From: an uncultured Pseudomonadota bacterium
Lineage (GTDB): Bacteria > Pseudomonadota > Gammaproteobacteria > CAJXQU01
Assembly: GCA_913058255.1 (NCBI GenBank)
Contig: CAJXQU010000003.1
Span: forward strand, 62,001 to 126,000
Reading direction: 5' to 3'
Length of the DNA stretch: 64,000 nucleotides
Shown here in pieces: positions 36,914-47,134 of the stretch (position 1 is the stretch's first letter; every line of letters begins with the position of its first letter). A program made the translations under genes and the position numbers. A model generated the notes under the pieces. That model worked only from the letters and a program-made list of their open reading frames with translations. It was not told where the DNA came from and made no database searches.

Positions 36914-38848
36914 ATGACAGATCAAACCATAAAGTCCAGCAGAAACCTTCTGGAAGAGGCTCATATTGATGACCAGTTCACGTTTAAAACGGCAAGTTTC
37001 ATTCAGAATGATCTGCAGCTTTCATTAATATACTTCGGTCTTATACTTTTCTCGCCACTGCTTTTATGGAATCAGGTCGACCACGCACTTTTATTTTCTT
37101 GGCAAGGTGGAATGCTCGCTATCACTACGGCTCGCTGGGTATGTCGTTTTGCAACAGAATCAAAAATCAGCAAAGATAACTTGGATGGATTTTGGAGTGG
37201 CGTTCTAGTATTTCTTACCTTGTTAGAAGGACTTGGCTGGGGAGTCTCAGGCGCTATATTGTTCCCCATTAATTCAACGCTAACAATGAGCCTGATCGCA
37301 CTACTCCTTATAGGAGTCGGTGGTGTTGGTGCGGCTTCATATTCCTCTAGAATGCTAATCGCTATTCCATATTTACTCTGTGTGATTACCCCCTATATTT
37401 CAAGATTATATTTTACTGGCGGAGAAGATAGTTTTCTAATAGCAAGCGTACTTTCTTTAGTGGCGATCATGTTTTGCTTTGCAACAGATAGATTAAATAT
37501 CACGCTATCTTCTGCGCTTAAATCAAAAACAACAGCAGGTGAAGAAGTAAAGGTCCAACACTTTTCAGAAAACAATAACCAACTGCAGAACTTAATTGAA
37601 AGTGAAAAAAAACACTCCAAAAATTTAGAAGAACAGCTCATCAACAATTCTCAAAAACTAGCAAATCTTCATGATGTTATGACCGAGTACAACAACGAGC
37701 TTCATCTACTTGCAGGCCGTTCGATAAACTTGCAGTCTGATCTTAAAAGTTTAAAAAATACGGATTTAAGTCAAGAACAAAGTAACTTAATTTATAAAAT
37801 TGAAGAAAATGCTCAACACCTAACTAATATTTTAAACGATTCCAATAAAGGTCAAGAGCCTCAACCTGTCAAACAAGATGCTAATCTGAACTCAAACATT
37901 AACGAACCTCAATCATCAAATCAAGAGTTTTATTTAACAGAAAGTCAAACTATTAAACAAACAATACAAGCATCTGAACGTACATTAGACATCAGTAGTG
38001 ATGCTCAGAAAGTCCTTGTGGTTGGTGATAATAAAAACGAACGAGAAACCGTTGAAGCTTGTTTACGCGAAATAGATTTAAGTTACAAAAGTGTAGAAAA
38101 TGTACCCGCGGCATTAGCCGTGCTTTGCGAGGCGGAAGCGAATGATAATAGCTTTGATGTTGTTATCGCAAACATGTGGATGCCCGATATAGATGGCATT
38201 GGATTCGCTGAAACTTTACAAAACGACCCTGAATTTAAAGGTATTAAATTTATCCTGATCAATTCAGGAGAAATGCCTCCAGAAAATCTATTGAAAAAAG
38301 TGGGTATTAATCGAGTGGTGCAAAAGCCTATACAAACAGATGATCTGATCAACATAGTCAGTGCTTTAGTCCAAGAACCAAAAACAAAAAAACTGCCAAC
38401 CTCCATCGAATCAGTTATTGATGAAGCCATTCAAATTTCATTGAATGGGCCCGAAAATGAAGAAGAAAACTATAGCTCTGACGATCTCATTGATCAGTAT
38501 GTTATCGAAGAATTACGCACATCAACCACAATCAATTTCATCGAGGCCGTTAATGACTTCCTCGAGGATGTGCCACAACTTATCGAGGATGCAAAAGTAG
38601 CCTGCAACGATAGAGATTATTCTGCGATTAAAAAATCAATTAAAGATCTCGGAGGGCGTAGCCTTCATATCGGTGCAAAAAGCCTACTTGAATCTGCACG
38701 ATCAATAGAAGCGTCTCTTGAAGATGATCAGATAGAAAGAGTTATTGGAAAACTACAAGTGATAGATGCTGAGTTTATTCAGGTTGAATCTGCATTACTT
38801 GCCGAATTAACCAACGGCTCCTTATTTTTCAATGAAATAAAACATTAA
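36914..38848 (+). CDS. Membrane protein with degenerate receiver and Hpt-like domains
   Basis: A 644-residue protein with four to six membrane segments (about 30-195), a coiled coil (about 210-320) and a receiver-like domain (about 365-485). It ends in a C-terminal helical Hpt-like domain (about 530-620). The phosphoacceptor Asp of the receiver is Asn420 (VIANMWMPDIDG), and the usual acidic pair near its start reads VVGDNKNE. In the Hpt-like region the expected His is Lys577 (KDLGGRSLHIGA). No kinase domain lies between. It is therefore probably a non-phosphorylated scaffold, sensor or decoy partner of the adjacent hybrid kinase. Confidence 0.8.
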   Translation: MTDQTIKSSRNLLEEAHIDDQFTFKTASFIQNDLQLSLIYFGLILFSPLLLWNQVDHALLFSWQGGMLAITTARWVCRFATESKISKDNLDGFWSGVLVFLTLLEGLGWGVSGAILFPINSTLTMSLIALLLIGVGGVGAASYSSRMLIAIPYLLCVITPYISRLYFTGGEDSFLIASVLSLVAIMFCFATDRLNITLSSALKSKTTAGEEVKVQHFSENNNQLQNLIESEKKHSKNLEEQLINNSQKLANLHDVMTEYNNELHLLAGRSINLQSDLKSLKNTDLSQEQSNLIYKIEENAQHLTNILNDSNKGQEPQPVKQDANLNSNINEPQSSNQEFYLTESQTIKQTIQASERTLDISSDAQKVLVVGDNKNERETVEACLREIDLSYKSVENVPAALAVLCEAEANDNSFDVVIANMWMPDIDGIGFAETLQNDPEFKGIKFILINSGEMPPENLLKKVGINRVVQKPIQTDDLINIVSALVQEPKTKKLPTSIESVIDEAIQISLNGPENEEENYSSDDLIDQYVIEELRTSTTINFIEAVNDFLEDVPQLIEDAKVACNDRDYSAIKKSIKDLGGRSLHIGAKSLLESARSIEASLEDDQIERVIGKLQVIDAEFIQVESALLAELTNGSLFFNEIKH

Positions 38849-38887
38849 ATCGTCTAAAAAGTTAACCTCTTAAAAAATACGAAAACA

Positions 38888-41674
38888 ATGGATAACAAAG
38901 ACTTCGCATCAGAACTATTTATTAAAAATATCATTGCGAAAAACACCCAAATGTATTTCATTTTTTCAGCTCTAGTCGCTTTATTTATTTATACTGTTTT
39001 ACGCGATGAGAATATCTCATCACTAACTTTTTGGCTGGCATGCATTGAAACCAACATCATTGGTTTAGCATTACTCCACACCCTTTCGACCAAGAAAAGA
39101 GTTGATCCTCTTAAAAATATTTTATTTAAGATCGGAATTATTACAAATGGTTTGCTCTGGGGGGCTTTCAGCATCGTATCTTTGTCGGTGATGAACATAG
39201 AGAGTCAGGCTTTGATCATAATCGCACTAATTGCTATTGTTTCACTTGGCGTACCACTACTCGCCTCATCTCCAAGGCTCGCATTATTATTTTCATCCGT
39301 TATTTTACTACCTCTATCAGCCTATTTTTTATTTAAGTTTACCTTCATATCAATAGGTAAAAGCTTGGTTGTTGCATTATTAGTACTCGCAATAACAAGG
39401 GTTGCCTCCATCATTCATGATTTTCAAAAACATTCTGAATCTCTTCGCAAAAAACATCAGAGTTTAATAGAACAATTGAATGTTGAGGCTCAGAAGTCTG
39501 AGTCAGCAAATATTGAACTTAAAAATGAGATCGCAGAAAAGAAAAAAACTGAAGGTTCTTTAATTAAAGCACGCGATCAAGCAGAGAATGCTCTCAAAGC
39601 TAAAAGTGAGTTCTTGGCAACAATGAGTCATGAAATAAGAACACCAATGAATGGTGTTTTAGGTATGACAGAGCTACTTAGTGGTACAGACTTATCAAAC
39701 AAACAAAAACGCTTCACAGAAACTATCCATAAATCAGGGAGTGCTCTATTAACCATTATTAATGACATTCTAGACTTTTCAAAAATTGAAGCTGGAAAAC
39801 TAGAGTTAAACAATAGTGTATTTGATCTCAGGTTATTGCTTGAAGATATCGGAACTATGTTTGCCGAGCAAGCACATCGTAAAAATTTAAATCTTTCTTG
39901 TATTTACCCCGCCGATGGGCACGCCATGTTTCGTGGAGACCCGGAAAGAATTCGTCAAATACTAACAAACCTCATCGGTAATGCTATAAAGTTTACCGAA
40001 AAGGGGGAAATACTCTGCAAGGTTGAACTTATAGAGCAGAACAGTAACGATTTTCTTGTACGTTTTAGAGTACAAGATACAGGTATTGGAATACACACTG
40101 ATGCACAAGGAAAAATATTTGATTCATTTTCTCAAGCAGATAACACAACTACTCGTAAGTTTGGAGGAACAGGGCTAGGTCTTGCTATTTCTAAAATGCT
40201 GGTCAAATTAATGAAAGGAAAAATTGGTGTAAAAAGCCAAGCTGGTCGAGGTTCAATTTTCTGGTTCGCTATCCCTCTCATGAAAGAGGCTGCCGTAACA
40301 CAATCTCTTTCACAAACATTGCCTCAAAACTTCAGTCATTTTCGAGTCATGATCGCAGATGCAAATCCAACAAGCCGCCAAGTTCTTGAGCAACAGCTAG
40401 ACAACTGGGATTTAGACTATTACTCCATAGACAATGGGAAAAAAGCGCTTTTAAAAATGAAAGAAGCCGCACAGCAAGGCCAGCCTTTTAGCCTTGCTAT
40501 CCTTGATAATGAACTACCTGGCATGAATGGCATTGCTCTTGCAAAAAAAATAAAAGATGATCCTGAAATAATGGATGTGAAACTGATCATGGTAAGTTCC
40601 GTTGGAAACTTGGAGCAAACTGGACAGTGGTTGATGGCAGGAATTGAAAGCTATTTAAGCAAACCTATTCGTCAAAACGAGTTATATGAGTCGATCAGCA
40701 AAGCACTTACCCCCGCAAGTAGCAGTAAGATGAAAGTTAAAAAAAATAAAAGTTTCAACCCCGAAAAAACAATCAGCTTAACCGGCCATATTTTGGTTGC
40801 AGAAGATAATATCGTCAATCAAGAACTTGTACGCGAAATGCTCACCAAGCTGGGTTGCACTGTCGAAGTGGTTGAAAACGGTCGTATCGCACTAGAAATT
40901 ATTTCTGACTGTCCTCTTGATAATTTGCATAAACCTTTCGATGTGATTTTGATGGATTGCCAAATGCCAGAAATGGATGGGTTTGAAGCCACAACCAATA
41001 TTCGCAACTGGGAAAACCAACAAAAAGTTCTAAACAGGATTCCTATCATTGCCTTAACAGCAAATGCTATGGAGGGTGATCGAGAGAAATGTATCAATTC
41101 AGGCATGGATGACTATATGACCAAGCCTTTTAACCTTAAACAAATCGGAGCACTTTTACATCGCTGGCTACCATTATTAGCTAAAGAAAATGTTAGTGAG
41201 TTTGCCCGTCTAAATAAACATAATAAAAAAGCAGAGCAAGTGTTAGAAGTATCGCCACCGACTAGATCTAAAAAGGTTCAAAGTCTGCCAACAAAGCTTA
41301 GCCCGCTGGATACCAATGCATTTACAAAAATACGTCGTTTACAACGTGAAGGGCAAGAAAACATCGTTATAAAGGTCATCAAGCTATTTTTAGAGAATTC
41401 ACAAAAAACACTATTGTCCGTGGAGTCTGCAATTTCAAAAGGTGAAACAGAAGCACTACAACGTGCAGCAACAAGCCTTAAGTCCAGCTGTTTAACCATA
41501 GGGGCAACAGAACTTGCTAAACTTTGTTTAGAACTTATTGAGCTCGGTAAGTTAGGAAACTCAGGGCAAGCCCAATCTCGACTTGGTATTTTAGAATTTG
41601 AATATGATGAAGCCTGCAAGGCACTGCACTCCATCATCGTTGAAGAGCAAGAGGCTGAAGTTGCTTCGAATTAA
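38888..41674 (+). CDS. Hybrid sensor histidine kinase with two receivers and a degenerate Hpt
   Basis: A 928-residue membrane sensor kinase. Membrane segments occupy about residues 20-185, followed by a coiled coil. HisKA has the intact His248 (MSHEIRTPMNG); the HATPase has RIRQILTNLIGNAIKFTE and the DTGIGI and FGGTGLGLAI boxes. The first receiver keeps Asp in LAILDNELPGMNG, the second in VILMDCQMPEMDG. The C-terminal Hpt region reads TSLKSSCLTIGA, where the usual His is Thr862. The output may leave the protein by the second receiver or another Hpt. Confidence 0.9.
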   Translation: MDNKDFASELFIKNIIAKNTQMYFIFSALVALFIYTVLRDENISSLTFWLACIETNIIGLALLHTLSTKKRVDPLKNILFKIGIITNGLLWGAFSIVSLSVMNIESQALIIIALIAIVSLGVPLLASSPRLALLFSSVILLPLSAYFLFKFTFISIGKSLVVALLVLAITRVASIIHDFQKHSESLRKKHQSLIEQLNVEAQKSESANIELKNEIAEKKKTEGSLIKARDQAENALKAKSEFLATMSHEIRTPMNGVLGMTELLSGTDLSNKQKRFTETIHKSGSALLTIINDILDFSKIEAGKLELNNSVFDLRLLLEDIGTMFAEQAHRKNLNLSCIYPADGHAMFRGDPERIRQILTNLIGNAIKFTEKGEILCKVELIEQNSNDFLVRFRVQDTGIGIHTDAQGKIFDSFSQADNTTTRKFGGTGLGLAISKMLVKLMKGKIGVKSQAGRGSIFWFAIPLMKEAAVTQSLSQTLPQNFSHFRVMIADANPTSRQVLEQQLDNWDLDYYSIDNGKKALLKMKEAAQQGQPFSLAILDNELPGMNGIALAKKIKDDPEIMDVKLIMVSSVGNLEQTGQWLMAGIESYLSKPIRQNELYESISKALTPASSSKMKVKKNKSFNPEKTISLTGHILVAEDNIVNQELVREMLTKLGCTVEVVENGRIALEIISDCPLDNLHKPFDVILMDCQMPEMDGFEATTNIRNWENQQKVLNRIPIIALTANAMEGDREKCINSGMDDYMTKPFNLKQIGALLHRWLPLLAKENVSEFARLNKHNKKAEQVLEVSPPTRSKKVQSLPTKLSPLDTNAFTKIRRLQREGQENIVIKVIKLFLENSQKTLLSVESAISKGETEALQRAATSLKSSCLTIGATELAKLCLELIELGKLGNSGQAQSRLGILEFEYDEACKALHSIIVEEQEAEVASN

Positions 41675-41743
41675 CTTCAAGCTCATCAAGTATTTGCCGC
41701 TAAACAATATATCTAAACATGAGTTTATTTAAACGGACTTTCT

Positions 41744-43915
41744 ATGCTTTCTATTAATGACAATCGGCTTAATTCGGTAATACTCGTTGTTGACGATGAC
41801 ATTACCATTCGATTTATGGTGAAAGAATCGTTAGAACAACTTGGTTTCATCGTTGAAGAAGCTGAGAATGGTAAACAAGCTATAGAGAGAGCCAAGGAAT
41901 TAAAACCCGATCTCATCCTTCTTGATGTCATGATGCCAGAGATGGATGGTTTCACCGCTTGCCCACTACTCAAAGAACTTCCTGAGTGCTTACATACACC
42001 TATTTTGATGATGACTGGACTTGATGATCTAGAATCGATTAATAAATCGTACCAAGTCGGTGCAACAGACTTTACGACAAAGCCTATCAACTACACATTA
42101 CTGTCCCATAGATTGTTTTATATGTTGCGTTCTAAGCAAACCGCAGATGATCTACGTGCCAGCCAAGAACGTTTAGATCAAGCACAACGCCTAGCAAAGC
42201 TTGGATACTGGGAGTGGGACTTTAATGACCTCGTCAGCTGGTCTGAACAAGTAACTGAAACATTTTTACTTCCATCGAATAAACAATTTTCTGATATTGG
42301 ATATTTTTTCCAATATTTAGATAAAGATGATATTGAAAAAGTAAAATCAGCCTTAAAATTAGCTAAGGAAAAACAACAAAATTTCAGCATTGAATATCAC
42401 CTGCAAAAAGGCACAGATCTTTCTCGAGTGATTTTTCATGAAGCTGAAATTAATTATGATGAGGCAGGTTCTCCAATCAGTCTGATTGGAACTATCCAAG
42501 ATATCACTGAACGCAAGAGAGCTGAAGAAGAAATTTTAAAGTTAGCCAACTTTGATAAAGTGTCAGGCTTACCTAACCGTACATCGATAAGACAAAAACT
42601 CGAAAAAATTGTTTCTCAAAAATGTACTACCAACCAAAACACCGCTATTCTAACACTCGATTTAGACCATTTTAAACGACTCAATGATACCTTAGGACAC
42701 GATAGAGGAGACGAGCTACTACGTAAAATAGGCACTCGTTTGAGTGATTACCTCGAAGCGTATTCATATGAAGTAAATGGAGCGCTAACGAAGCAAAGCG
42801 CTATGCTCGAAATGACGCTTGGCCACTTTGGTGGAGATGAGTTTGTATTGTTGATGAGTGGTATTAAAGCTGCTGAAGACGCAGCAATTATGTCTCGTAA
42901 AATCAATGAGGTAATATCCGAACCAATCGAAGTTAACGGAAATGCTATCTCACTAACAACCAGTATCGGGATCAGTGTATTTCCTGATGATGGCAAAGAT
43001 GTAGATACACTTCTAAAGCAAAGTGGCGCCGCACTTTATCATGCTAAAAGCGAAGGAAGAAACTCCTACAAATTCTTCACCGCTTCAATGAATGCACGTG
43101 CCTTCGAACGTTTGTCATTAGAGGTGAATTTAAGAAGAGCTATTGAAGAAAATCAATTTTTACTATTCTATCAGCCTAAAGTTGATGCAATGACAGGAAA
43201 AATATTAGGGGTTGAAGCATTGATCCGCTGGAAACATCCAGAATTAGGAATGATTTCACCGGCAGAGTTTATTCCTGTAGCAGAACAAACAGGGCTCATC
43301 ATACCAATAGGTCAATGGATTTTTGAAGAATCTTGTCGTTTCATAAAGTCGATGTTAGACAAGGGATTACCATCTTTGAGCATTGCGGTTAATATTTCAG
43401 GAACCCAGTTCAATGAAAAAAATCTTTTAACAACATTGTCTAACACCGTCAATGAAGCTGGCGTAAATCCTCAACAAATAGAACTCGAAATCACAGAAAG
43501 CTTGATTATGAAAGACGTTGATCAAGCTATCGAAACCCTTCATCAACTGAGAGACTTTGGCTTTTCTATTGCTATTGATGATTTTGGAACGGGTTACTCT
43601 TCTTTATCCTATTTAAAGAAATTTCCCATAACGACACTTAAAATTGATCAATCTTTTATACAAGAAATTCACAAAGATGCAGATGATAGGGCCATCGTGC
43701 AGGCTGTTATTTCCCTCGCTCACAGTTTACGTTTAAAAGTAGTTGCAGAAGGCATAGAAGAGAAAGAACAGCTAGAAGTACTCAAAGAACAGGGATGTGA
43801 CATCATCCAAGGTTATTTCTTTAGTCGACCACTGTGTGGTGAAGATCTCATTGAATGGACGACTCAACACGCGGATGATCAAATCGAAGATCTCGAAGCA
43901 ACCCTAGTCGTTTAG
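41744..43915 (+). CDS. REC-PAS-GGDEF-EAL cyclic-di-GMP protein
   Basis: A 723-residue cytosolic protein. The receiver (10-125) keeps Asp in LILLDVMMPEMDG and a later Lys in TTKPIN. A PAS_3-type domain spans about 145-260 (LGYWEWDF, DITERKRAEEE). The GGDEF domain has the full motif HFGGDEFVLL, with about 20 extra residues between its helix and that motif. The EAL domain keeps GVEALIRWKHP, ELEITESLI, DDFGTGYSS and VAEGIEE. Both synthase and phosphodiesterase activities are possible; which prevails is not visible. It likely receives phosphate from the hybrid kinase upstream. Confidence 0.92.
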   Translation: MLSINDNRLNSVILVVDDDITIRFMVKESLEQLGFIVEEAENGKQAIERAKELKPDLILLDVMMPEMDGFTACPLLKELPECLHTPILMMTGLDDLESINKSYQVGATDFTTKPINYTLLSHRLFYMLRSKQTADDLRASQERLDQAQRLAKLGYWEWDFNDLVSWSEQVTETFLLPSNKQFSDIGYFFQYLDKDDIEKVKSALKLAKEKQQNFSIEYHLQKGTDLSRVIFHEAEINYDEAGSPISLIGTIQDITERKRAEEEILKLANFDKVSGLPNRTSIRQKLEKIVSQKCTTNQNTAILTLDLDHFKRLNDTLGHDRGDELLRKIGTRLSDYLEAYSYEVNGALTKQSAMLEMTLGHFGGDEFVLLMSGIKAAEDAAIMSRKINEVISEPIEVNGNAISLTTSIGISVFPDDGKDVDTLLKQSGAALYHAKSEGRNSYKFFTASMNARAFERLSLEVNLRRAIEENQFLLFYQPKVDAMTGKILGVEALIRWKHPELGMISPAEFIPVAEQTGLIIPIGQWIFEESCRFIKSMLDKGLPSLSIAVNISGTQFNEKNLLTTLSNTVNEAGVNPQQIELEITESLIMKDVDQAIETLHQLRDFGFSIAIDDFGTGYSSLSYLKKFPITTLKIDQSFIQEIHKDADDRAIVQAVISLAHSLRLKVVAEGIEEKEQLEVLKEQGCDIIQGYFFSRPLCGEDLIEWTTQHADDQIEDLEATLVV

Positions 43916-44074
43916 CCGCCAATCAAAACCTAGTAACTCATCATACTTTCAGCGGAGAGTTTTTCGACTTAATTTTTACGCAATATCGATAAAAAAACGT
44001 ATAGAGAGCTTCAACTTTGGACGTCCGTTAGAAACTTCGCTCAGAAAGTATAACAGGCCATTTTGACTTTATTT

Positions 44075-45250
44075 CTACTGAGGAACAACTCCAGCAGGGA
44101 TCAATTTTTTCAACATCTCGGGAGTTATACCCGGAGGTAAGTTTGTAGGTATTCCAGCAGAATCCATTTTTTCTTCAACCGGTACTTTTGCGCCTTCCGC
44201 AATGATGAGATCGTCCAACTTACGAGTCATCATTTTTGCTTTATAGGCAGGCAAAGCATAAATCCAGTTTTTCGTTTTTGCATTTAACAATTCAGCCTGC
44301 TTTTTAACGGTCAGTTCTATTTTACCAGCATCTTTTTGTTCTGCTGTTGAATTCTCTTCCCCAGTAAACTCAAATGAAAAACTCGCCCAAGTTTTATCTT
44401 TATATAAGGAACTCTTGATCCTTACAAGCAAACCATCAAACGTTTGATAAGTTGTGGTTAAGCTTTCTGTCGGCCATTTAAAATCAGAAACATTATTAAC
44501 ATCATCAAAATGTAGTTCTTCGACAGCTGCAGCTAGACTATTAACCGTTGTTTGAGACTTAACTTTAAAACCTTCCGGCAAGTTTTGTATTTGATAATCT
44601 TCTGCTCCTTTATCATCACGTATAGCGCGAACGGTTTCGCTTTCACCATGCTCAATCGTAATACTTTGCAGACGTTCTGAAGAAAGATTAATTAGACTGT
44701 TTTCAAGCCAATCTGACGGATCGGCCGAGAACATTAATTCACCCTTGACCAAGTAAGACTGAGCCTCTTCAGACTTACGAACATACAACGAATCTATTGA
44801 TCCATCGGAACGATTTATTCGTTCTTTACCGACAATTAATGAGGCTAAGGAGTTTCCTTTAGCATCGAGCAAATTAATTTGTTTTGACTTTGCTTTATCA
44901 ACCGTTATATCTTCGATCCCTAAGCGAGAAAACAATTCTGGGTTAGCTGTTTTTGCTTCATGAACTTCTAATTTACTTAGCGACAGCACCAAAGGTTTTA
45001 TGCGATTAAACAAAGCGGGGTAACCGCCACGGTTTTCCAAAACCCACTGTCCATCTTTTGCGACGAGTATGGCAGAATATTCAGCCGTTTTAAGCTCAAC
45101 TCTAACAACATCTTGAATTTCACCTGCCAGCTCAGGAAACAAAGGTGCTTTTTCAACTACGGTCTCTGCAGCCCGTTGGTTCACTGAAAACCAAGCCGCG
45201 ACAACAAACAATAAGGTAACAATTATAAGTATTGGAAGTGATTTTTTCAT
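44075..45250 (-). CDS. DUF4340-type membrane-anchored protein of the Gld-like ABC cluster
   Basis: A 391-residue protein with an N-terminal membrane anchor (LPILIIVTLLFVVAAWFSV) and a long extracytoplasmic part built of repeated strand units such as VRVELKTAEYSAILVAKDG and INLLDAKGNSLASLIVG. It matches the DUF4340 family, regularly found as the last gene after GldG-type ABC genes. Function unknown. The C-terminus is Pro-rich (IPTNLPPGITPEM). Confidence 0.85.
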   Translation of the reverse strand: MKKSLPILIIVTLLFVVAAWFSVNQRAAETVVEKAPLFPELAGEIQDVVRVELKTAEYSAILVAKDGQWVLENRGGYPALFNRIKPLVLSLSKLEVHEAKTANPELFSRLGIEDITVDKAKSKQINLLDAKGNSLASLIVGKERINRSDGSIDSLYVRKSEEAQSYLVKGELMFSADPSDWLENSLINLSSERLQSITIEHGESETVRAIRDDKGAEDYQIQNLPEGFKVKSQTTVNSLAAAVEELHFDDVNNVSDFKWPTESLTTTYQTFDGLLVRIKSSLYKDKTWASFSFEFTGEENSTAEQKDAGKIELTVKKQAELLNAKTKNWIYALPAYKAKMMTRKLDDLIIAEGAKVPVEEKMDSAGIPTNLPPGITPEMLKKLIPAGVVPQ

Positions 45251-45267
45251 AGTTAGTCGTTAGCCTT

Positions 45268-47133
45268 TTATGCTACTTTTCGATTTCTGTTGAACACGGC
45301 TATCGCAATTGCCAATATGCCGATCAAGAGTGGAATTAAACCTATATTTAAAAACTTCAGTTTATTTCCAAGCTGCTCAATGTCTTTATTCAAGTCATGT
45401 TGTACCGAACGTAATTCTTTTCTATTTTTCATCTGTTCTTGCTGGAAATTTTCGATCTCTTTACGTTGCTCAGGACTCAACAAAGTGTCACTGTTTTCAG
45501 TGTTTTGTAGCTGAAGTTGTTGTAGCTTTTTCTCTGTTTCTTGTAGTTTCGCCTGCAAGGCTTGCTCACGTGAACGAAATTGTGTTTCAGCCTCTCGTCG
45601 AATATCTTCAACGCGATCAAATGGACGCGCATACTGACCTCGGCTACGTAAGCTAACCATGTCTGCATTCCCGCCTAGTAGATCAATACTATTTAAGATA
45701 AATTTTGCATTATCTGCATGCGGTGAAGCCACTCGAGTACCCATGAAGTTTTGGAACTGTACCCAAAATCTATCAGCCAGAATATCAGTGTCAGCAACTA
45801 CAATCAGATTAATAGCTTCTTCTGATTCACTGACAAAAGTAGGATCTTTCTCATCCGCAGCAGGCCTTCCTTCAGGAAAAGCCGTTTTAACCTTACCGTT
45901 AATACGTCCAGCTATGACTAATGATTTCTCACCCGATTCAAACTGGTCAACAAGCACAGATGGATCTCGTACGAAAACGACCGCATCACGTTCGTAAACC
46001 ATGGCTTTTTTACTGGTAGATATCAGTGCCGTTAACGTCGTTGCCGCCCCCTCTTCTAACGCTATAGATCCTGCCGTACCTAAATTGATCAATGTCAGCT
46101 GATTGGTCGAAAAATCATCTTTATTAAAATGTTTTCGCCCCAACCGCATCCAAGGAATGTAAGCCATTTCTTTTGGCCCACGTTGGTTCCTAGACTGAAC
46201 CTTAATCGCAGCATCTAGGTCACCGGCGATCTTCGTTGTCTCAAAAACCACCCCCCACTTGTCAAACAACATTGGCATGGTTGAATCTCTTTCCGGCATT
46301 ACCATCTGACTTTGTTGATCGGGCATTGTTTCATCTGACTCAGACATGGGATCAACAAAGATCATCGCCTTGCCACCTTTCAATACAAATTGATCGATCG
46401 CGTATAAGGTTTTATCTTTTAGAGATTTCGGATGGATCACTAACAAAGTGTCGATGGAGGGATCGATATAGCTTGCTTGGATCCCTAAATCACGGACTTG
46501 ATACTCACCACGAAGCATATCCATAACCGCCCATGCAGGCATATTACTATTCCCATCTGGGGATGATTCACCAAACACAGGCAAAGTACTGATCACGCCG
46601 ATCACGCGATCTTTTGGATTGCCCAAGTCATAAACCATCTTGGTCAGTTCGTATTCTAGCGTTTGTTCTTTTTCTGGTTGGAAAAAAGGTACCGTCAATT
46701 CGTCATCGGTAGTATTTGTTCCAGCTAAGCCAAAATAAGCCAACTCACCACTATTACTCACCGGCAACTGACGCATTCCATAACTAACCGCTTCATCTTC
46801 TAATTCAGAAAAGGGCTCTGGATCCGTAATGACCAATTTTATTTTTCCATTCGCCGCTTCTTCATATTCTTCCAACATATCTCGAACACGTGTGCCGTAG
46901 TTCATCAAGTTAGGAATACCATTCAACATTTTTTGCGAAAAGTAATAACGTAAAGTGATCGGCTCTTGTAAATTCTCAAGAATATTCGATGTACCTTCAG
47001 ACAAGGTAAACAGCTTGTTATCTGTCACGTCCATACGCCATGAGGTAAACGTGCCGCTAGCGAAAATATTGATCGCAAGAAATAAAACAATCGCTAAGCT
47101 TAAACTACTTAATGTTAGAATTTTTTTACTCAT
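45268..47133 (-). CDS. GldG-like ABC transport auxiliary protein
   Basis: A 621-residue protein anchored at both ends: an N-terminal helix (LSLAIVLFLAINIF) and a C-terminal helix (IGLIPLLIGILAIAIAV). Between them lies a DUF4350/ABC-type uncharacterised domain, with LSEGTSNILENLQEPITLRYYFS at its start, and a coiled coil (EAETQFRSREQALQAKLQE) near the end. GldG proteins in Bacteroidetes partner GldA and GldF in gliding. Here the same trio occurs in a non-gliding type of genome, so only the complex type is inferred. Confidence 0.88.
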   Translation of the reverse strand: MSKKILTLSSLSLAIVLFLAINIFASGTFTSWRMDVTDNKLFTLSEGTSNILENLQEPITLRYYFSQKMLNGIPNLMNYGTRVRDMLEEYEEAANGKIKLVITDPEPFSELEDEAVSYGMRQLPVSNSGELAYFGLAGTNTTDDELTVPFFQPEKEQTLEYELTKMVYDLGNPKDRVIGVISTLPVFGESSPDGNSNMPAWAVMDMLRGEYQVRDLGIQASYIDPSIDTLLVIHPKSLKDKTLYAIDQFVLKGGKAMIFVDPMSESDETMPDQQSQMVMPERDSTMPMLFDKWGVVFETTKIAGDLDAAIKVQSRNQRGPKEMAYIPWMRLGRKHFNKDDFSTNQLTLINLGTAGSIALEEGAATTLTALISTSKKAMVYERDAVVFVRDPSVLVDQFESGEKSLVIAGRINGKVKTAFPEGRPAADEKDPTFVSESEEAINLIVVADTDILADRFWVQFQNFMGTRVASPHADNAKFILNSIDLLGGNADMVSLRSRGQYARPFDRVEDIRREAETQFRSREQALQAKLQETEKKLQQLQLQNTENSDTLLSPEQRKEIENFQQEQMKNRKELRSVQHDLNKDIEQLGNKLKFLNIGLIPLLIGILAIAIAVFNRNRKVA

Positions 47134-47134
47134 T

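Noticed and set aside
45290-45656. Plus-strand frames of 74 and 115 codons opposite the GldG-like gene
   Set aside because: They lie entirely within a clear minus-strand gene and have no independent coding signal.
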